DNA of 64,000 bases from Flavobacterium sp. CFS9. Lineage in GTDB: Bacteria; Bacteroidota; Bacteroidia; Flavobacteriales; Flavobacteriaceae. Shown piece after piece: positions 25,975-39,200 of the stretch. Where the stretch lies: contig NZ_AP031573.1 of assembly GCF_041154745.1 (NCBI RefSeq), positions 3,968,001 through 4,032,000 on the forward strand, in the 5' to 3' direction. The notes under the pieces are model-generated. The model made no database searches. It was not told the origin of the DNA and was given only the letters and a program-made list of their open reading frames with translations. The first letter of the stretch is position 1, and the number at the start of each line of letters is the position of its first letter. Position numbers and translations under genes: made by a program.

Positions 25975-27201
25975 CATTTTTTAAGATTAAAAATTAGTAA
26001 GTGTTTAACGTTTAGATGTTTGCTAATTTTTAATTTTTTAACTTTTGTTGAAGTTTTAATGTTTTTTTTTACCCGTATTTCTACGCATTTTTTCTGAATA
26101 ATTTAAAGAATGTAGTTTTATTGCATTAAATAACAAATTCTTCTCGGTTTTATGTCTTTTTTGCTCAATTTCAATCGATTACCTTTTTATTTTGTAGTCT
26201 TTTACTTTGTTTTTTTGTAGGTTTTGAAAAAAGATAAAATATTTTCATTCCTTTATTGCATCCCATTTTACCGCTATAAGGGCAGGTTTTTCCGATGATT
26301 TACCTGTTTTTTCTATTTTCGTTTTTTCTCCAAATTGAAAAAACCGGAAAATTATACTTGTTTAGTGTTCTCCTTTTTCCTAATTTTAGTATAAGAAAAA
26401 GTTAAACAAAACTTTTTTGTTTTTTTTCCAAAAACAACTATTTAAGTTATTACGTAATACGTCAAATAGTGTTTTTTGTATGATTATCTAGAGTTGAGGT
26501 TTTTTATAATAACTTAATTAGTTTGCGTATGGAATTGATCACTACTTTCTTTATCAAGTTTGCATTAGGTTTTCGTATTATTTTAGCTTTATCTTGTAAG
26601 AGTTTGAAAAAAAATGAATTTATCATCAAATTTAATTTTTGTTCCACTTCAGACTTGTTTCGTAAATTTTCCAGTTTTACTATTTTTTTATTTTCAAATC
26701 CCAATAGGGGGTTTGTTGATGAAACGTATTGTTGTGTTTAAATTTTTTAAATAGGCATTGCGTTTTTTAAAATGAATTGATTCAATTTTTAGAGTTCTGT
26801 TCTAAAAGAAACAAAGTTTATAAAAAGAATAATCAACTTTTTATGAATATTGAATCAGACTATATAGGAGGTAGAATTTCCCAGTTCTCCAAAACGTATA
26901 TTTTCTTTCATGAAAATTGGTTAATAACAAATCACCCTTTTTGGAAGTCTGATTTCGATCGGCATTTCCGCACTTTTTTTTGGTATGTCTTTTATTCGAG
27001 AGAATAGGAGCGGCTCTTTAATGTACTTCTGTTTAGAGCGTACAGCATGATTTTTTTTACTGAAATGTTGTTTACATTCTTAGTATTCTGGGAATCTAAA
27101 TTTTATTTCAACAAGTTGATTATTAGTGTTTTTGAAATTGCCTAAGCATACGTGCTTATCGCAAAAGGTATTTTATTGTCCATTTTCTAATCTTCCAAAT
27201 T
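25975..27201 (+). other. Long AT-rich gap of 1227 bases before the adhesin gene
   Basis: Besides the stem-loop at 25986-26039, it is very AT-rich with many T-runs. A small palindrome, ATTACGTAAT, lies near 26449-26458, next to a second ACGTC word. Short open frames (for example 26523-26741 and 26777-27007) begin with poor starts, have no family resemblance and no strand bias, so I do not call them genes. No exact TAnnTTTG box with a proper distal box was found close to the adhesin start. It may be an extended regulatory leader or decayed coding DNA. Confidence 0.6.
25986..26039 (+). terminator. AT-rich stem-loop behind the DUF6495-like gene
   Basis: Perfect 12-bp arms ATTAAAAATTAG (25986-25997) and CTAATTTTTAAT (26023-26034), a 25-base loop, then a T-run. 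The stem is weak because it is AT-rich and the loop is long, so termination is only probable; it could also be a dispersed palindrome. Confidence 0.5.
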
Positions 27202-30200
27202 ATGAAAAAAAAATTTACTTTTTATGATCTTCTTATGAAGAGGAGATTATTGGGATTAATTTTTTTGCTGCTCTTTTGCAATGAAAATTTTGCCCAGACT
27301 TTTTGTAGACCCATCTCCCAAACAAACAGTAGAGCAGGAGTATGTCTGGGGACTACAGAAGTTCTTAATCCAACTTTTGCGTATGATGCGAATGTAAGCA
27401 CATACGCTTCATTGACCAATGCACTGGGCGTCCTTTGTTCTGTGCAGGAAACGGTTAAATTTAGTCAGATGGCAAAAGCCGGTGACCAGATTGTAATTAT
27501 TTACGGATCAAATGCCGACTTGTTGGATGTTGGATTATTGTCTAACGCTACAATTCAGCCTAGCAATTCAGTCAATAGTACAAGCAGTACGGCATTGGCC
27601 TTAAACAGTCCGTTGCTAAATGTGAACGCTATCAGTGGAGCAACTACGGGTACAATAAAGTATACCCTAACGGCCGATTCTGATCAGGTTAAAGTTGAGA
27701 TTGGCGGATTACTTAGTGTCCTGACTAATATACGTATATACGATGTGCGATTAGAATTTGCAAAACCTACCATTACAGGAGGAGCTACTCAGTCTGTTTG
27801 TGTAGGTCAGTCTATTGCACTTACTGCAACTCCTGCCGCTGGAACTACATTGGCCTGGTACAGTTCGCCAACATCTACCACAGCACTTTCAAGCGTGAAT
27901 ACTTTTACAACACCGGCATTAACCACAAGTACTACTTATTATATAGGTATAACAAGAAGTGCAGGTTGTGAAAGTGACGAAAGATTTCCGGTAACAATTA
28001 ATGTTCTGGACCCTGCATTACCAACGATTAGTACAACTGGAACTTCAATTTGTTCTTCGGGAGCAACACAGGCAACTACTTTGTCGGTTATTAATCCCGT
28101 ACTGGGAACGACTTATTCCTGGTACAGTACACCTACAGGCGGTGTAGCATTGAGTACGGGCAGTACCTATACACCAACTGTTCCGACGGGTGTAACTAAT
28201 TTTTATGTGGGGGCATCGATTGGTTCCTGTGTAACACCAACACGAACTCAGGTTACTGTTACTTCAACTCCGGTTCCCGGGGTCGCTACTGTTTTAACCC
28301 AAAGCGTATCTATATTATCCGGCCAGAATGCTACACTAAGTGCTTCGACATCTGAACCGGGAGTAACTCTGGATTGGTATGACGTACCTACTGGCGGAAC
28401 AAAATTATTAGGGGATTCAAATACATTTACCACTCCGATATTAGTGGCAAGTAAAACCTATTATGTGGAATCTCGTAATACTGCAGGAGGCTGCGTTAGT
28501 GCTACGAGGGCTCCTGTTACAGTAACGGTTTTAGTTAATCCTTTGGGAGGATGTCTGGAAGCTAACAGCCAGCAAACTACTCAAAATGGTCTTTGTTTAC
28601 TTTGTTCTTCAAGTAACCAAAACAATTCTGTTGACGGAAATAGTGCTACCGCATCTTCTATAACATTACCGGTTGGTTTAGCTAATGGATGGATTCAACA
28701 AACATTACAATTTAATAATCCGGGACAAACAGGCGATTTTATAGATGTTGACCTGGAATTACCGGGAGGAATTACTGATCTTAGTTTGTTAGGGGCAGTG
28801 AGCCTTGCTACTTATAATGGTGCTACTTATAACAATGATCGAATTTTTATCAATAACGCTCTGGTTACTTTACAGTTATTGTCAGGAAATAAGTTTAGAG
28901 CGACTATTAAAGCGGGAGCTAATTTTGATCGTGTAGAAGTTAGATTGGGCGGACTGGTATCTGCCTTAACGACTTTGAGTATTTATCAGGCGACTCATCG
29001 CTATAAATTACCATCGTTTACAGGAAATACTGCAATTTGTGGAGGACAAACCACCACTTTAACAGCAAATATTGTTGTGGGTGAAAGTATTAAATGGTAT
29101 GACGCTCTAACAGGAGGAACTTTATTAGCCAGTACAGCGGCTTATACTACTCCTGCTTTAACGGCAAATACTACCTATTATGTAGAAGTAACCCGCGGAA
29201 GCTGTGTAAATAGTGAAAGAAATCCGGTTACAGTTACGGTTGATAATCCTCTGGCTCCATCTACGGTCGTTGCCAGTCCTTCAAATTTATGTAACGGAAC
29301 TTCTACCACAGTAACGATTCAGTCACCAGTTGCAGGAACTGTTTACAAATGGTATGATGCAAGTTCTGGTGGGAATTTGGTATTTACAGGTACTGTTTTC
29401 AATACGCCAAATCTAACCGCTACGACTACTTATTATGTCGAAGCCTCAATTGCAAGTTGTATAAGTGCAACCCGTACACCGGTTACAGTCAATGTCAATC
29501 CAATACCTTCGGCTCCTGTTCCGGTAGTTTCAAATGTAATTATTCAGTCCGGTCAAAACGTAACGTTACAGGTTCAAAGCGTGCCTGGAATTGCTGTTGG
29601 CTGGCACGATGCGCCAACCGGTGGGACACTTTTAGCTTATAATGTAAACAGTTTTACACCTAGTCCGGCTTTAACTTCCAGTAAAACATTTTATGTTGAG
29701 GCAACCGATTTAGCTACAGATTGTATTAATACTACAAGAGTTCCAATCGTTGTTACCGTAATTAGTGGTGTAAATAATTGTTTATTAGCTAATTCACAAA
29801 TAACTACTAAAGGAGGAACCACAAACTGTTTAACCTGTAGTTCCAGTGCAGATGGAGACTCTGTAGACGGTAATAATGCTACAGCAGCTACTCTTTCAAT
29901 ACCTATTGGTTTAGTAACAGATCATATTCAGCAAGATTTAACTTTTCCAACAACGGGACAGACAGGCGATATTATAGATGTGGAATTGGGAATTCCTGTT
30001 GGACTTCTTGATATAAGCGCACTTTCTAATGTTAGCCTGCAAAGTTTTAACTCAGGGGTACCTAACGGAGATTTTAGCACAATCAATAATCTTCTGAATG
30101 TTCAGATCTTATCGGGAAATCGTTTCAAAGCAAGTTTTGTTGCAGCGGGTACTTTTACCAGTGTACGTGTTCGATTAAATGGATTAGCTACTGTTTTATC

Positions 30201-33200
30201 AAGTCTGGAGATTTACGAAGCTTCTTATAGATTTGCCAATGCAGTAATAACAGGGAACGCAACACCAATTTGTGCCGGGCAAACAGCTTCTTTAACAGCA
30301 TCTGCAACCGGAGGAGATACATTTGTGTGGTACGATGCGCCAACCGGAGGAAATATAGTAGCCGTGAATCCAACAGCTGCATTAAGTACCACTACCACAT
30401 TCTATTTAGAAGCTACACGTGGCGGAACTTGTATTAATACAGTTCGTCAGGCTGTTACGGTAACCGTTTTACCTTTGCCAACAGCCAGCGATATCAATAT
30501 AACAAGTCCTGTAACAGCTTCTTGTGCCGGAGGTATTGTTTTGACTCCTTCTTCTCCTTTAGCAGGAGCAACATTCAAGTATTATTTAGACGCAACTAAA
30601 ACACAGGAAGCAACCGGAACGATAGCCGGGGTTACTTATTCTAAAGATTTAGGAACAGGTGCCCTTACTATCAGCGGACTTACAGCGTTAAATACTCCCT
30701 TAACATATTATGTTTCTGTGTTTAACGGAGGCATCTGCGAGAATGCTGCGGGAACTTTGAAAGAAGTAGTTGTCAATTTCCCGACAGTTACAGCTTTAAC
30801 CGTAACTCCAACTTTGTCAGGTTGTGCTAAAGTAAGTTTAAAAGATGCGATTACAAATTTTGATACATCAGGAAACACTACTTATACGTTCTTTGATGCT
30901 GGAAATAACCCTATTACAGAGCAGGCCGCGTCAAATATTACTGCAAATGGTAATTACTTTATTCAGGCTCAGCTTAATGGAGGAAATTGTCCATCAGTTA
31001 AACAGCCTGTAGCAGTAACAGTTAATCCGTTGCCAACTTTAACAGTACTAACAAATTCAATAGCGGTTACCAAAGGTTCTTCAGTTGCCTTAACAGCGAC
31101 TTCAAACGGAACTATCACCTGGTACGATCAACAGGGTAATGTATTACCTTCAAATAATACAGGTGTTCTTAATACGGTGGGTGTTTTTGCTTTTACTGTA
31201 GTAGCCAGTAATGGTACGTGTACAGTGAGTCAGACCATCACCATTAGTGTGATTGATCCTGCTGCCTGTGATACTTTACAGGAAAGAGTTTATGCTAATA
31301 CGGAATCTTCGGGAACAATTATTACCGGAGGGGTAACTAACGGACCTCTTGCTGCTGATAATGATCCAAGCACCTATTCAACGATTACAACTGGTTTAGG
31401 ACTTTTGGGTATTGGAACGACCTGGCAAAATCTGCAATGGCCAACTACAATTGCCAAAGGAACACCGGTAACGGTAAAATTAGGTTTAGAAAACAGCTTG
31501 CTTGCTGTAGCGCAAAGTATCTCAGTTGTAGGTACTAAACGTGACGGATCTAATAACCCGATCGATATTGGAACATTACAATCGGTTACAGGATCTTTAT
31601 TGAACCTGTTACCTGGGCAAAATTCATTCGAATATACTTTTGTTCCTTCAAATGCTTCCGGACTTCAGGATTACGACGGTATCCGTGTGCAGTTGGGATC
31701 TGTTTTAAGTGTAGCACAAAACATCAATGTCTATGATACTTATTACAAAAGAGAAGTGGCTCAGATCACCTGTGGTCAGGGGGATATCGAAGATGTTTTT
31801 TCCGGTGTAAAAGATTTGGGAGTGGGAGCTTTAACTTCTACGGTTGGAGTTTCAAATCCTTGGAATATAGCTGATAAAGATATTTCTACTTATGCAACAA
31901 TGTTTAACGCTGTAGGAGTATTGGCAGCTTCAGAGCTGACAGCAACTTTTAGAACACCATCGATGGTGGGTGACAGTTTAAGAATTGTAATTTCTAAACC
32001 GGGAATAGTTTTAAATCTAAATTTACTTACCGGATTTACCATTCAGCTTTATTCTGGAAATATTCCGGTTGGCGGACCAATTGCGAATACAAGCAGTTTG
32101 TTAAGCTTAAGATTGCTTTCGGGAGATACAATGGCAATGACTATTGTGGCGCCTCAAACGCAGCCTTATGATAAAGTAGTAATAACTTATGGAGGTGTTG
32201 CTACTGTTTTAGATCAGCTGAGAGTTCATTCAGTAGATCGTGTAACCAATACACAAGTTACAGGGGCTGATCCTGATAATAAAATAACAGTCTGTCCGGG
32301 AGCCGATCTCACGCTCGTCGTCCCTCCGAAACCTTGTGCTGATTATGCCTGGTACGATTCGCCTACAGGAGGAAATCTGCTGGCCAGCGGTCAGACTTAT
32401 ACGCTTCCTGCGACATTAGCTGCCGGAACGTACAAATATTATATTCAGCCGATTCGTTACGGCTGTCCGGCTCTGGAAAGAGGTGAAGTTACAGTAACTG
32501 TAAAAGCCACTGTTCCTGCAGCTACTATTACAAATGTGACGATAAATGGAGGAAATAACACTATTATTTGTTCTGAAAGCGGTACAGTAACACTAGATGC
32601 TGTTCTAAGTGCCACACCGGTACTTACCAATCCGGTATACCACTGGTACAGTTTTGATGGTACAACAAGTCAGCCAATTCCTGGTCAGGTAACTTCTAAA
32701 TTAGTCGTTACCGGTTTAGTTCCGGGAACTTATACCTATTATGTTGGAGTAAGTTCAGACGAATATTGTGAAACTTTTCCGGCAGACAGAAAACAAGTGA
32801 CTTTTACTATTTTACCAAGTTCACTGGTAACCGATATTTCAATAAACAATGCTTCCATTTGTCATGATACACCTGCGGTATTAACACCGTCAAGTACTTT
32901 GTCAAATCCTGTTTTCTCCTGGTATTTAGATGCGAACAAAACGCAGCCTATTTTTAGCGGAACAATTGGTGGAGTAACCTATGCAATTAGTGGAAGCGGA
33001 GTTTTAACCGCTACAGGTTTAACTCCTGCAATGAGTCCGATGATTTATTATGTTGCAGTTTCAAGTGATTTTACCTGTCAGAATAAAAATGGAGAATTAA
33101 GATTGGTGACCGTACTTATTAATGATCCGGGTACACCAACATCTACAACTTATACTCAGAATTTCTGTTTGATAAGTAATCCTACAGTTGCTAATCTTCA

Positions 33201-36200
33201 GGCCGATCAGACTAATGTGGTTTGGTACAGTGCGGCCACAGGAGGAGTAGCATTAAATCCGACAACTGCTTTGGCAAACGGAACCTATTATGGGGCAATA
33301 AGAGACCTGAGTGGTTGTGAAAGCTCAGTTCGATCAGTTGTAACCGTAATCATAAACGATCCGGGTACACCAGTTATTACCAAAACGACTCAGGATTTCT
33401 GTTTGGTAAACGCACCAACTTTTGCATCGATCGATGTAAGCCCTGCTGTTGCTGCTAATATTGTTTGGTACACGGCATTGACCGGAGGAACTTTAATTCC
33501 ATCTACTACAGCTTTAACTACCGGAGTTTATTATGCTGCGATCAAAGATCCTACGACTCTTTGTGAAAGTAATGTAAGATTGGCGATTACAATAAACGTA
33601 ACTGATCCGGGAACTCCTGTGATTACAGAAACGACTCAGAACTTCTGTTTGGTCAATGCACCAACTTTTGCATCGATCAATGTAAGCCCAGCGGTTGCGG
33701 CTAATATTGTTTGGTACACTGCGTTGACCGGGGGAACTTTAATTCCATCGACTACAGCGTTAGCTACCGGAGTTTATTATGCTGCGATCAAAGATCCAAC
33801 AACTCTTTGTGAGAGCAATGTTAGATTAGCGATTACCATCAACGTAACTGATCCGGGAACTCCTGTGATTACAGAAACGACTCAGAACTTCTGTTTGGTA
33901 AATGCACCAACTTTTGCATCGATTGATGTAAGTCCGGCTGTTGCTGCCAATATTGTTTGGTACACGGCGCTGACCGGAGGAACTTTAATTCCATCGACTA
34001 CAGCTTTAACTACCGGAGTTTATTATGCTGCCATCAAAGATCCAACGACTCTTTGTGAGAGCAATGTGAGATTGGCGGTTACCATAAATGTTACTGATCC
34101 TGGTACTCCAACATTAGTTACAGCAGGAACGCAAAACTTCTGTTTGGTTAATGCACCGACTTTCGCCAGTGTTCAGTTTAATGAAGCGAATATTGTTTGG
34201 TACACAGCGTTGACCGGAGGAACAGTTATTCCTTCTACAACAGCTTTAACCAGCGGTACTTATTATGCTGTAATCAAAGATCCAATCACGAACTGTGAGA
34301 GCGCAGTAAGATTGGCTGTGGTAATCAGTGTTACTGATCCGGGCACCCCAACTTTAGTAACAGCGGGAACACAAAACTTCTGTTTGGTCAATGCACCAAC
34401 TTTTGCTAGTGTTCAGTTTAATGAAGCCAATATCGTTTGGTATACGGCGTTGACCGGAGGAACAGTTATTCCTTCAACAACAGCTTTAACCAGCGGTACT
34501 TATTATGCCGTAATCAAAGATCCGGTAACGAATTGTGAAAGTGCTGTTAGATTAGCTGTAGTGATCAGTGTTACCGATCCTGGTACACCTACTTTGGTAA
34601 CCGCAGGTACACAAAACTTCTGTTTGGTCAATGCACCAACTTTTGCGAGTGTTCAGTTTAATGAAGCCAATATCGTTTGGTACACGGCGTTGACCGGAGG
34701 AACAGTAATTCCTTCTACAACAGCCTTAACCAGCGGGACCTATTATGCCGTAATCAAAGATCCAATCACCAATTGTGAGAGTGCTGTTAGATTAGCTGTA
34801 GTGATCAGCGTAACCGATCCGGGAACTCCTGTAATTACAGAAACTATACAGAACTTCTGTTTGGTAAATGCGCCAACTTTCGCATCAATCAATGTAAGTC
34901 CGGCCGTTGCTGCCAATATTGTTTGGTACACGGCGCTGACCGGAGGAACTTTAATTCCATCCACAACGGCTTTGACTACCGGAGTTTATTATGCTGCAAT
35001 CAAAGATCCAATAACTCTTTGTGAAAGTGCTGTTAGATTAGCGATTACCATCAATGTAACCGATCCTGGGACTCCTGTGATTGGTGAAACTACACAGAAT
35101 TTCTGTTTGGTAAATGCACCAACTTTTGCATCGATTGATGTAAGTCCGGCTGTTGCTGCCAATATTATTTGGTACACGGCGCTGACCGGAGGAACTTTAA
35201 TTCCATCGACTACAGCTTTGACTACCGGAGTTTATTATGCTGCCATCAAAGATCCAACAACTCTTTGTGAGAGTAATGTAAGACTGGCAGTTACCATAAA
35301 TGTAACTGATCCTGGTACTCCAACATTAGTTACAGCAGGAACACAAAACTTCTGTTTGGTAAATGCACCAACTTTTGCCAGTGTTCAGTTTAATCAGGCT
35401 AACATCGTTTGGTATACGGCTTTGACCGGAGGAACAGTTATTCCTTCTACTACAGCTTTAACCAGTGGTACTTATTATGCTGTAATTAAAGATCCAATTA
35501 CGAACTGTGAGAGTACAGTAAGATTGGCTGTGGTAATCAGTGTTACTGATCCTGGTACTCCAACTTTAGTAACAGCGGGAACACAAAACTTCTGTTTGGC
35601 AAATGCACCGACTTTTGCCAGTGTTCAGTTTAATGAAGCCAATATCATTTGGTACACCGCTTTGACAGGAGGAACAGTTATTCCTTCTACTACAGCTTTA
35701 ACCAGCGGTACCTATTATGCTGTAATCAAAGATCCAATCACGAACTGTGAGAGTGCAGTAAGATTGACTGTAGTGATCAGCGTCACTGATCCTGGTACCC
35801 CAACTTTAGTAACAGCGGGAACACAAAACTTCTGTTTGGCAAATGCACCGACTTTTGCCAGTGTTCAGTTTAATGAAGCCAATATTGTTTGGTACACCGC
35901 TTTGACGGGAGGAACAGTTATTCCTTCTGCTACAGCTTTAACCAGCGGTACTTATTATGCCGTAATCAAGGATCCGGTAACCAATTGTGAGAGCGCAGTT
36001 AGATTGGCCGTAGTAATCAGTGTTACTGATCCTGGTACGCCAACTTTGGTGACAGCAGGAACGCAAAACTTCTGTTTGGTAAATGCTCCAACTTTTGCCA
36101 GTGTTCAGTTTAATCAGGCTAATATCGTTTGGTACACAGCGCTTACCGGAGGAACCGTTATTCCTTCTACTACAGCTTTAACCAGTGGTACTTATTATGC

Positions 36201-39200
36201 TGTAATCAAAGATCCAATCACGAACTGTGAGAGTGCAGTAAGATTGGCCGTGGTAATCAGTGTTACTGATCCTGGTACGCCAACTTTGGTGACAGCGGGA
36301 ACACAAAACTTCTGTTTGGCAAATGCACCAACTTTTGCCAGTGTTCAGTTTAATGAAGCGAATATTGTTTGGTACACAGCTTTGACTGGAGGAACCGTTA
36401 TTCCTTCTGCTACAGCTTTAACCAGCGGTACTTATTATGCCGTAATCAAAGATCCGGTAACCAATTGCGAGAGTGCAGTTAGATTAGCTGTGGTAATTAG
36501 TGTTACTGATCCTGGTACTCCAACTTTAGTAACAGCGGGAACACAAAACTTCTGTTTGGCAAATGCACCGACTTTTGCCAGCGTTCAGTTTAATCAGGCT
36601 AATATTGTCTGGTATGCAACACTAACTGGGGGAACAGCTATTCCTTCAACGGCCCCTTTAATTAGTGGTACTTACTATGCAGTGATTAAAGATCCGGTAA
36701 CCAATTGTGAAAGTGCAGTAAGATTAGCTGTAGTGATTAACGTTACAGATCCTGGTACGCCGACATTAGTAACAGCTGGAACGCAAAACTTCTGTTTGGC
36801 AGATGCGCCAACGTTTGCCAGTGTTCAGTTTAATGAAGCGAATATTGTTTGGTATACAGCGCCGACTGGAGGAACAGTTATTCTTTCCACTACAGCTTTA
36901 ACCAGCGGTACTTATTATGCAGTAATAAAAGACCCGGTTACAAACTGTGAAAGCGCCGTAAGATTAGCGGTAACTATCAATGTTGCTAATCCGGGAACAC
37001 CAACTTTAGTAACAGCGGGAACACAAAACTTCTGTTTGGCCAATACGCCAACTTTTGCAAGTGTTCAGTTTAATCAGGCAAACATTGTCTGGTATACAGC
37101 ATTAACCGGAGGAACAGTTATTCTTTCCACTACAGCTTTAACCAGCGGTACTTATTATGCAGTGATAAAAGATCCTGTGTCAGGATGTGAAAGTGCAGTG
37201 AGATTAGCTGTAGTGATCAATGTTACTGATCCTGGTACACCAACTTTAGTAACAGCGGGAACACAAAACTTCTGTTTGGTTAATGCACCAACGTTTGCCA
37301 GTGTTCAGTTTAATCAGGCTAATATTGTCTGGTATACAGCATTAACCGGAGGAACCGTTATTGCTTCGACTACGGCTTTAACCAGTGGTACTTATTATGC
37401 AGTGATCAAAGATCCTGTTTCAGGATGTGAAAGTGCTGAAAGATTAGCCGTAACGATCAGCGTTACTGATCCGGGTACACCAACTCTGGTAACAGCAGGA
37501 ACGCAAAACTTCTGTACGGTAAATACACCAACCTTTGCGAGTGTTCAGTTTAATCAGGCCAATATAGTTTGGTATACTGCAATAACAGGAGGAACAGTTA
37601 TTCCTTCCACTACAGCTTTAACCAGCGGTACGTATTATGCAGTAATAAAAGACCCAGTAACAAACTGTGAAAGTGCCGTAAGATTAGCAGTAACTATTAA
37701 TGTTGTTGATCCGGGTACACCAACACTGGTAACAGCAGGAACACAAACCTTCTGTACGGTAAATGCACCAACGTTTGCGAGTGTTCAATTTAATCAGGCC
37801 AATATAGTTTGGTATACTGCGTTGACCGGAGGAACAGTTATTCCTTCCACTACAGCTTTAACCAGCGGTACTTATTATGCCGTAATAAAAGATCCTGTAT
37901 CAGGATGTGAAAGTGCTGTGAGATTGACAGTAAACGTTAATGTGATCGATCCAGGGACACCAACAACAACGGCTGCCACTCAGGTATTCTGTTCAGGAAA
38001 CAACCCAACGGTTGCTAATATTCAGGTAAACGGAAGTAACATTGTGTGGTATACAGCTGCAACTGGCGGAACTGTCGTTGCGGGAACTACACCACTCGTA
38101 AATGGGGATTACTATGCAGCTATAAAAGATCCGGTGTCAGGTTGTGAAAGCAGCGTTAGACTGAAAGTTACTGTAACTGTCGGAATTTCGAAAGATCCAA
38201 CTACAACTGCTGCTGCTCAGAATTTCTGTTCTACAAGTGCTCCTACCTTCGCAAGTATCCAGGTTAACGAGAGCAATGTAGCATGGTTTAGCAGCGCAAC
38301 AGGCGGAACAGCAATTCCATTGACAACCGCTTTAACTTCCGGTACCTATTACGGAGAGATTACAGATCCGGTAACAGGATGTAAAAGTGCTAATCGTTTG
38401 CAGGTTGTCATTACCATTGTAACCCCAATGGCGACGCCTACAACTAATTCGGCAACTCAAAACTTCTGTGCTACAAATGCACCAAAAGTATCTAACATTC
38501 AGGTAAATGAATCCGGTGTAAGCTGGTACAGTACTCCAACTGGAGGAACTGCTATTCCTGCGGCCACGGCTTTAACTACAGGTACTTATTATGGCGTTAT
38601 CGCAAGTAGTTCCGGTTGTGAAAATCCGGTTAGATTAGCTGTTGCAGTAACTGTAAACACACCGCTTAGTGTTACTACTCCAAGAACGACACAAGTATTT
38701 TGTTTATCTGCAGCACCAACAGTTCAGGATATCGTAGTTAATGAGGCAAATGTGGTTTGGTATACAGCTTCATCAGGAGGAACTCCGTTGGCAGCCAATA
38801 CTCCTCTTGTTGCAGGAACTTATTATGCTGCGGCACAAGGTAACATTACTAATGGCTGTGGAGCAGTTCCGAGATTAGGAGTGACTGTCGCATTTGAGAA
38901 TGATGCTTTAGTTCCTATTGTTTCGACAGATGATACACCATGTGTATTCCAGGGCGTTAAATATTCAATTGCCAATGGAAAATCAAATTATGTGTGGTCA
39001 GTTTCTAACGGAACAATTACTTCCGGCGGAGGAATTAATGACGGCGAGGTAACCATTTCCTGGTCAGATATTGGACCTGGAAAAATAGAAGTCGAATATA
39101 TTAATACCTGTAACGAAAGAACAACCAAATCATTAAACGTGGTTGTGGCCACCTGTTCTGATATTACAGTTAGTAATACGGTTGACAATCCTACACCAAA

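Noticed and set aside
26523..27007. Short open frames in the gap before the adhesin
   Set aside because: Poor starts, low-complexity translation, overlapping frames on both strands, and no family resemblance.
34743..35177. Open frames antisense to the adhesin repeats
   Set aside because: They repeat with the same period as the sense repeats, so they are mirror images of the repeat sequence rather than genes.
33124..38898. Regular 240-base tandem repetition, at first sight array-like (CRISPR or satellite)
   Set aside because: The repeats stay in one reading frame and code Ig-like domains; there are no short repeats with unique spacers.
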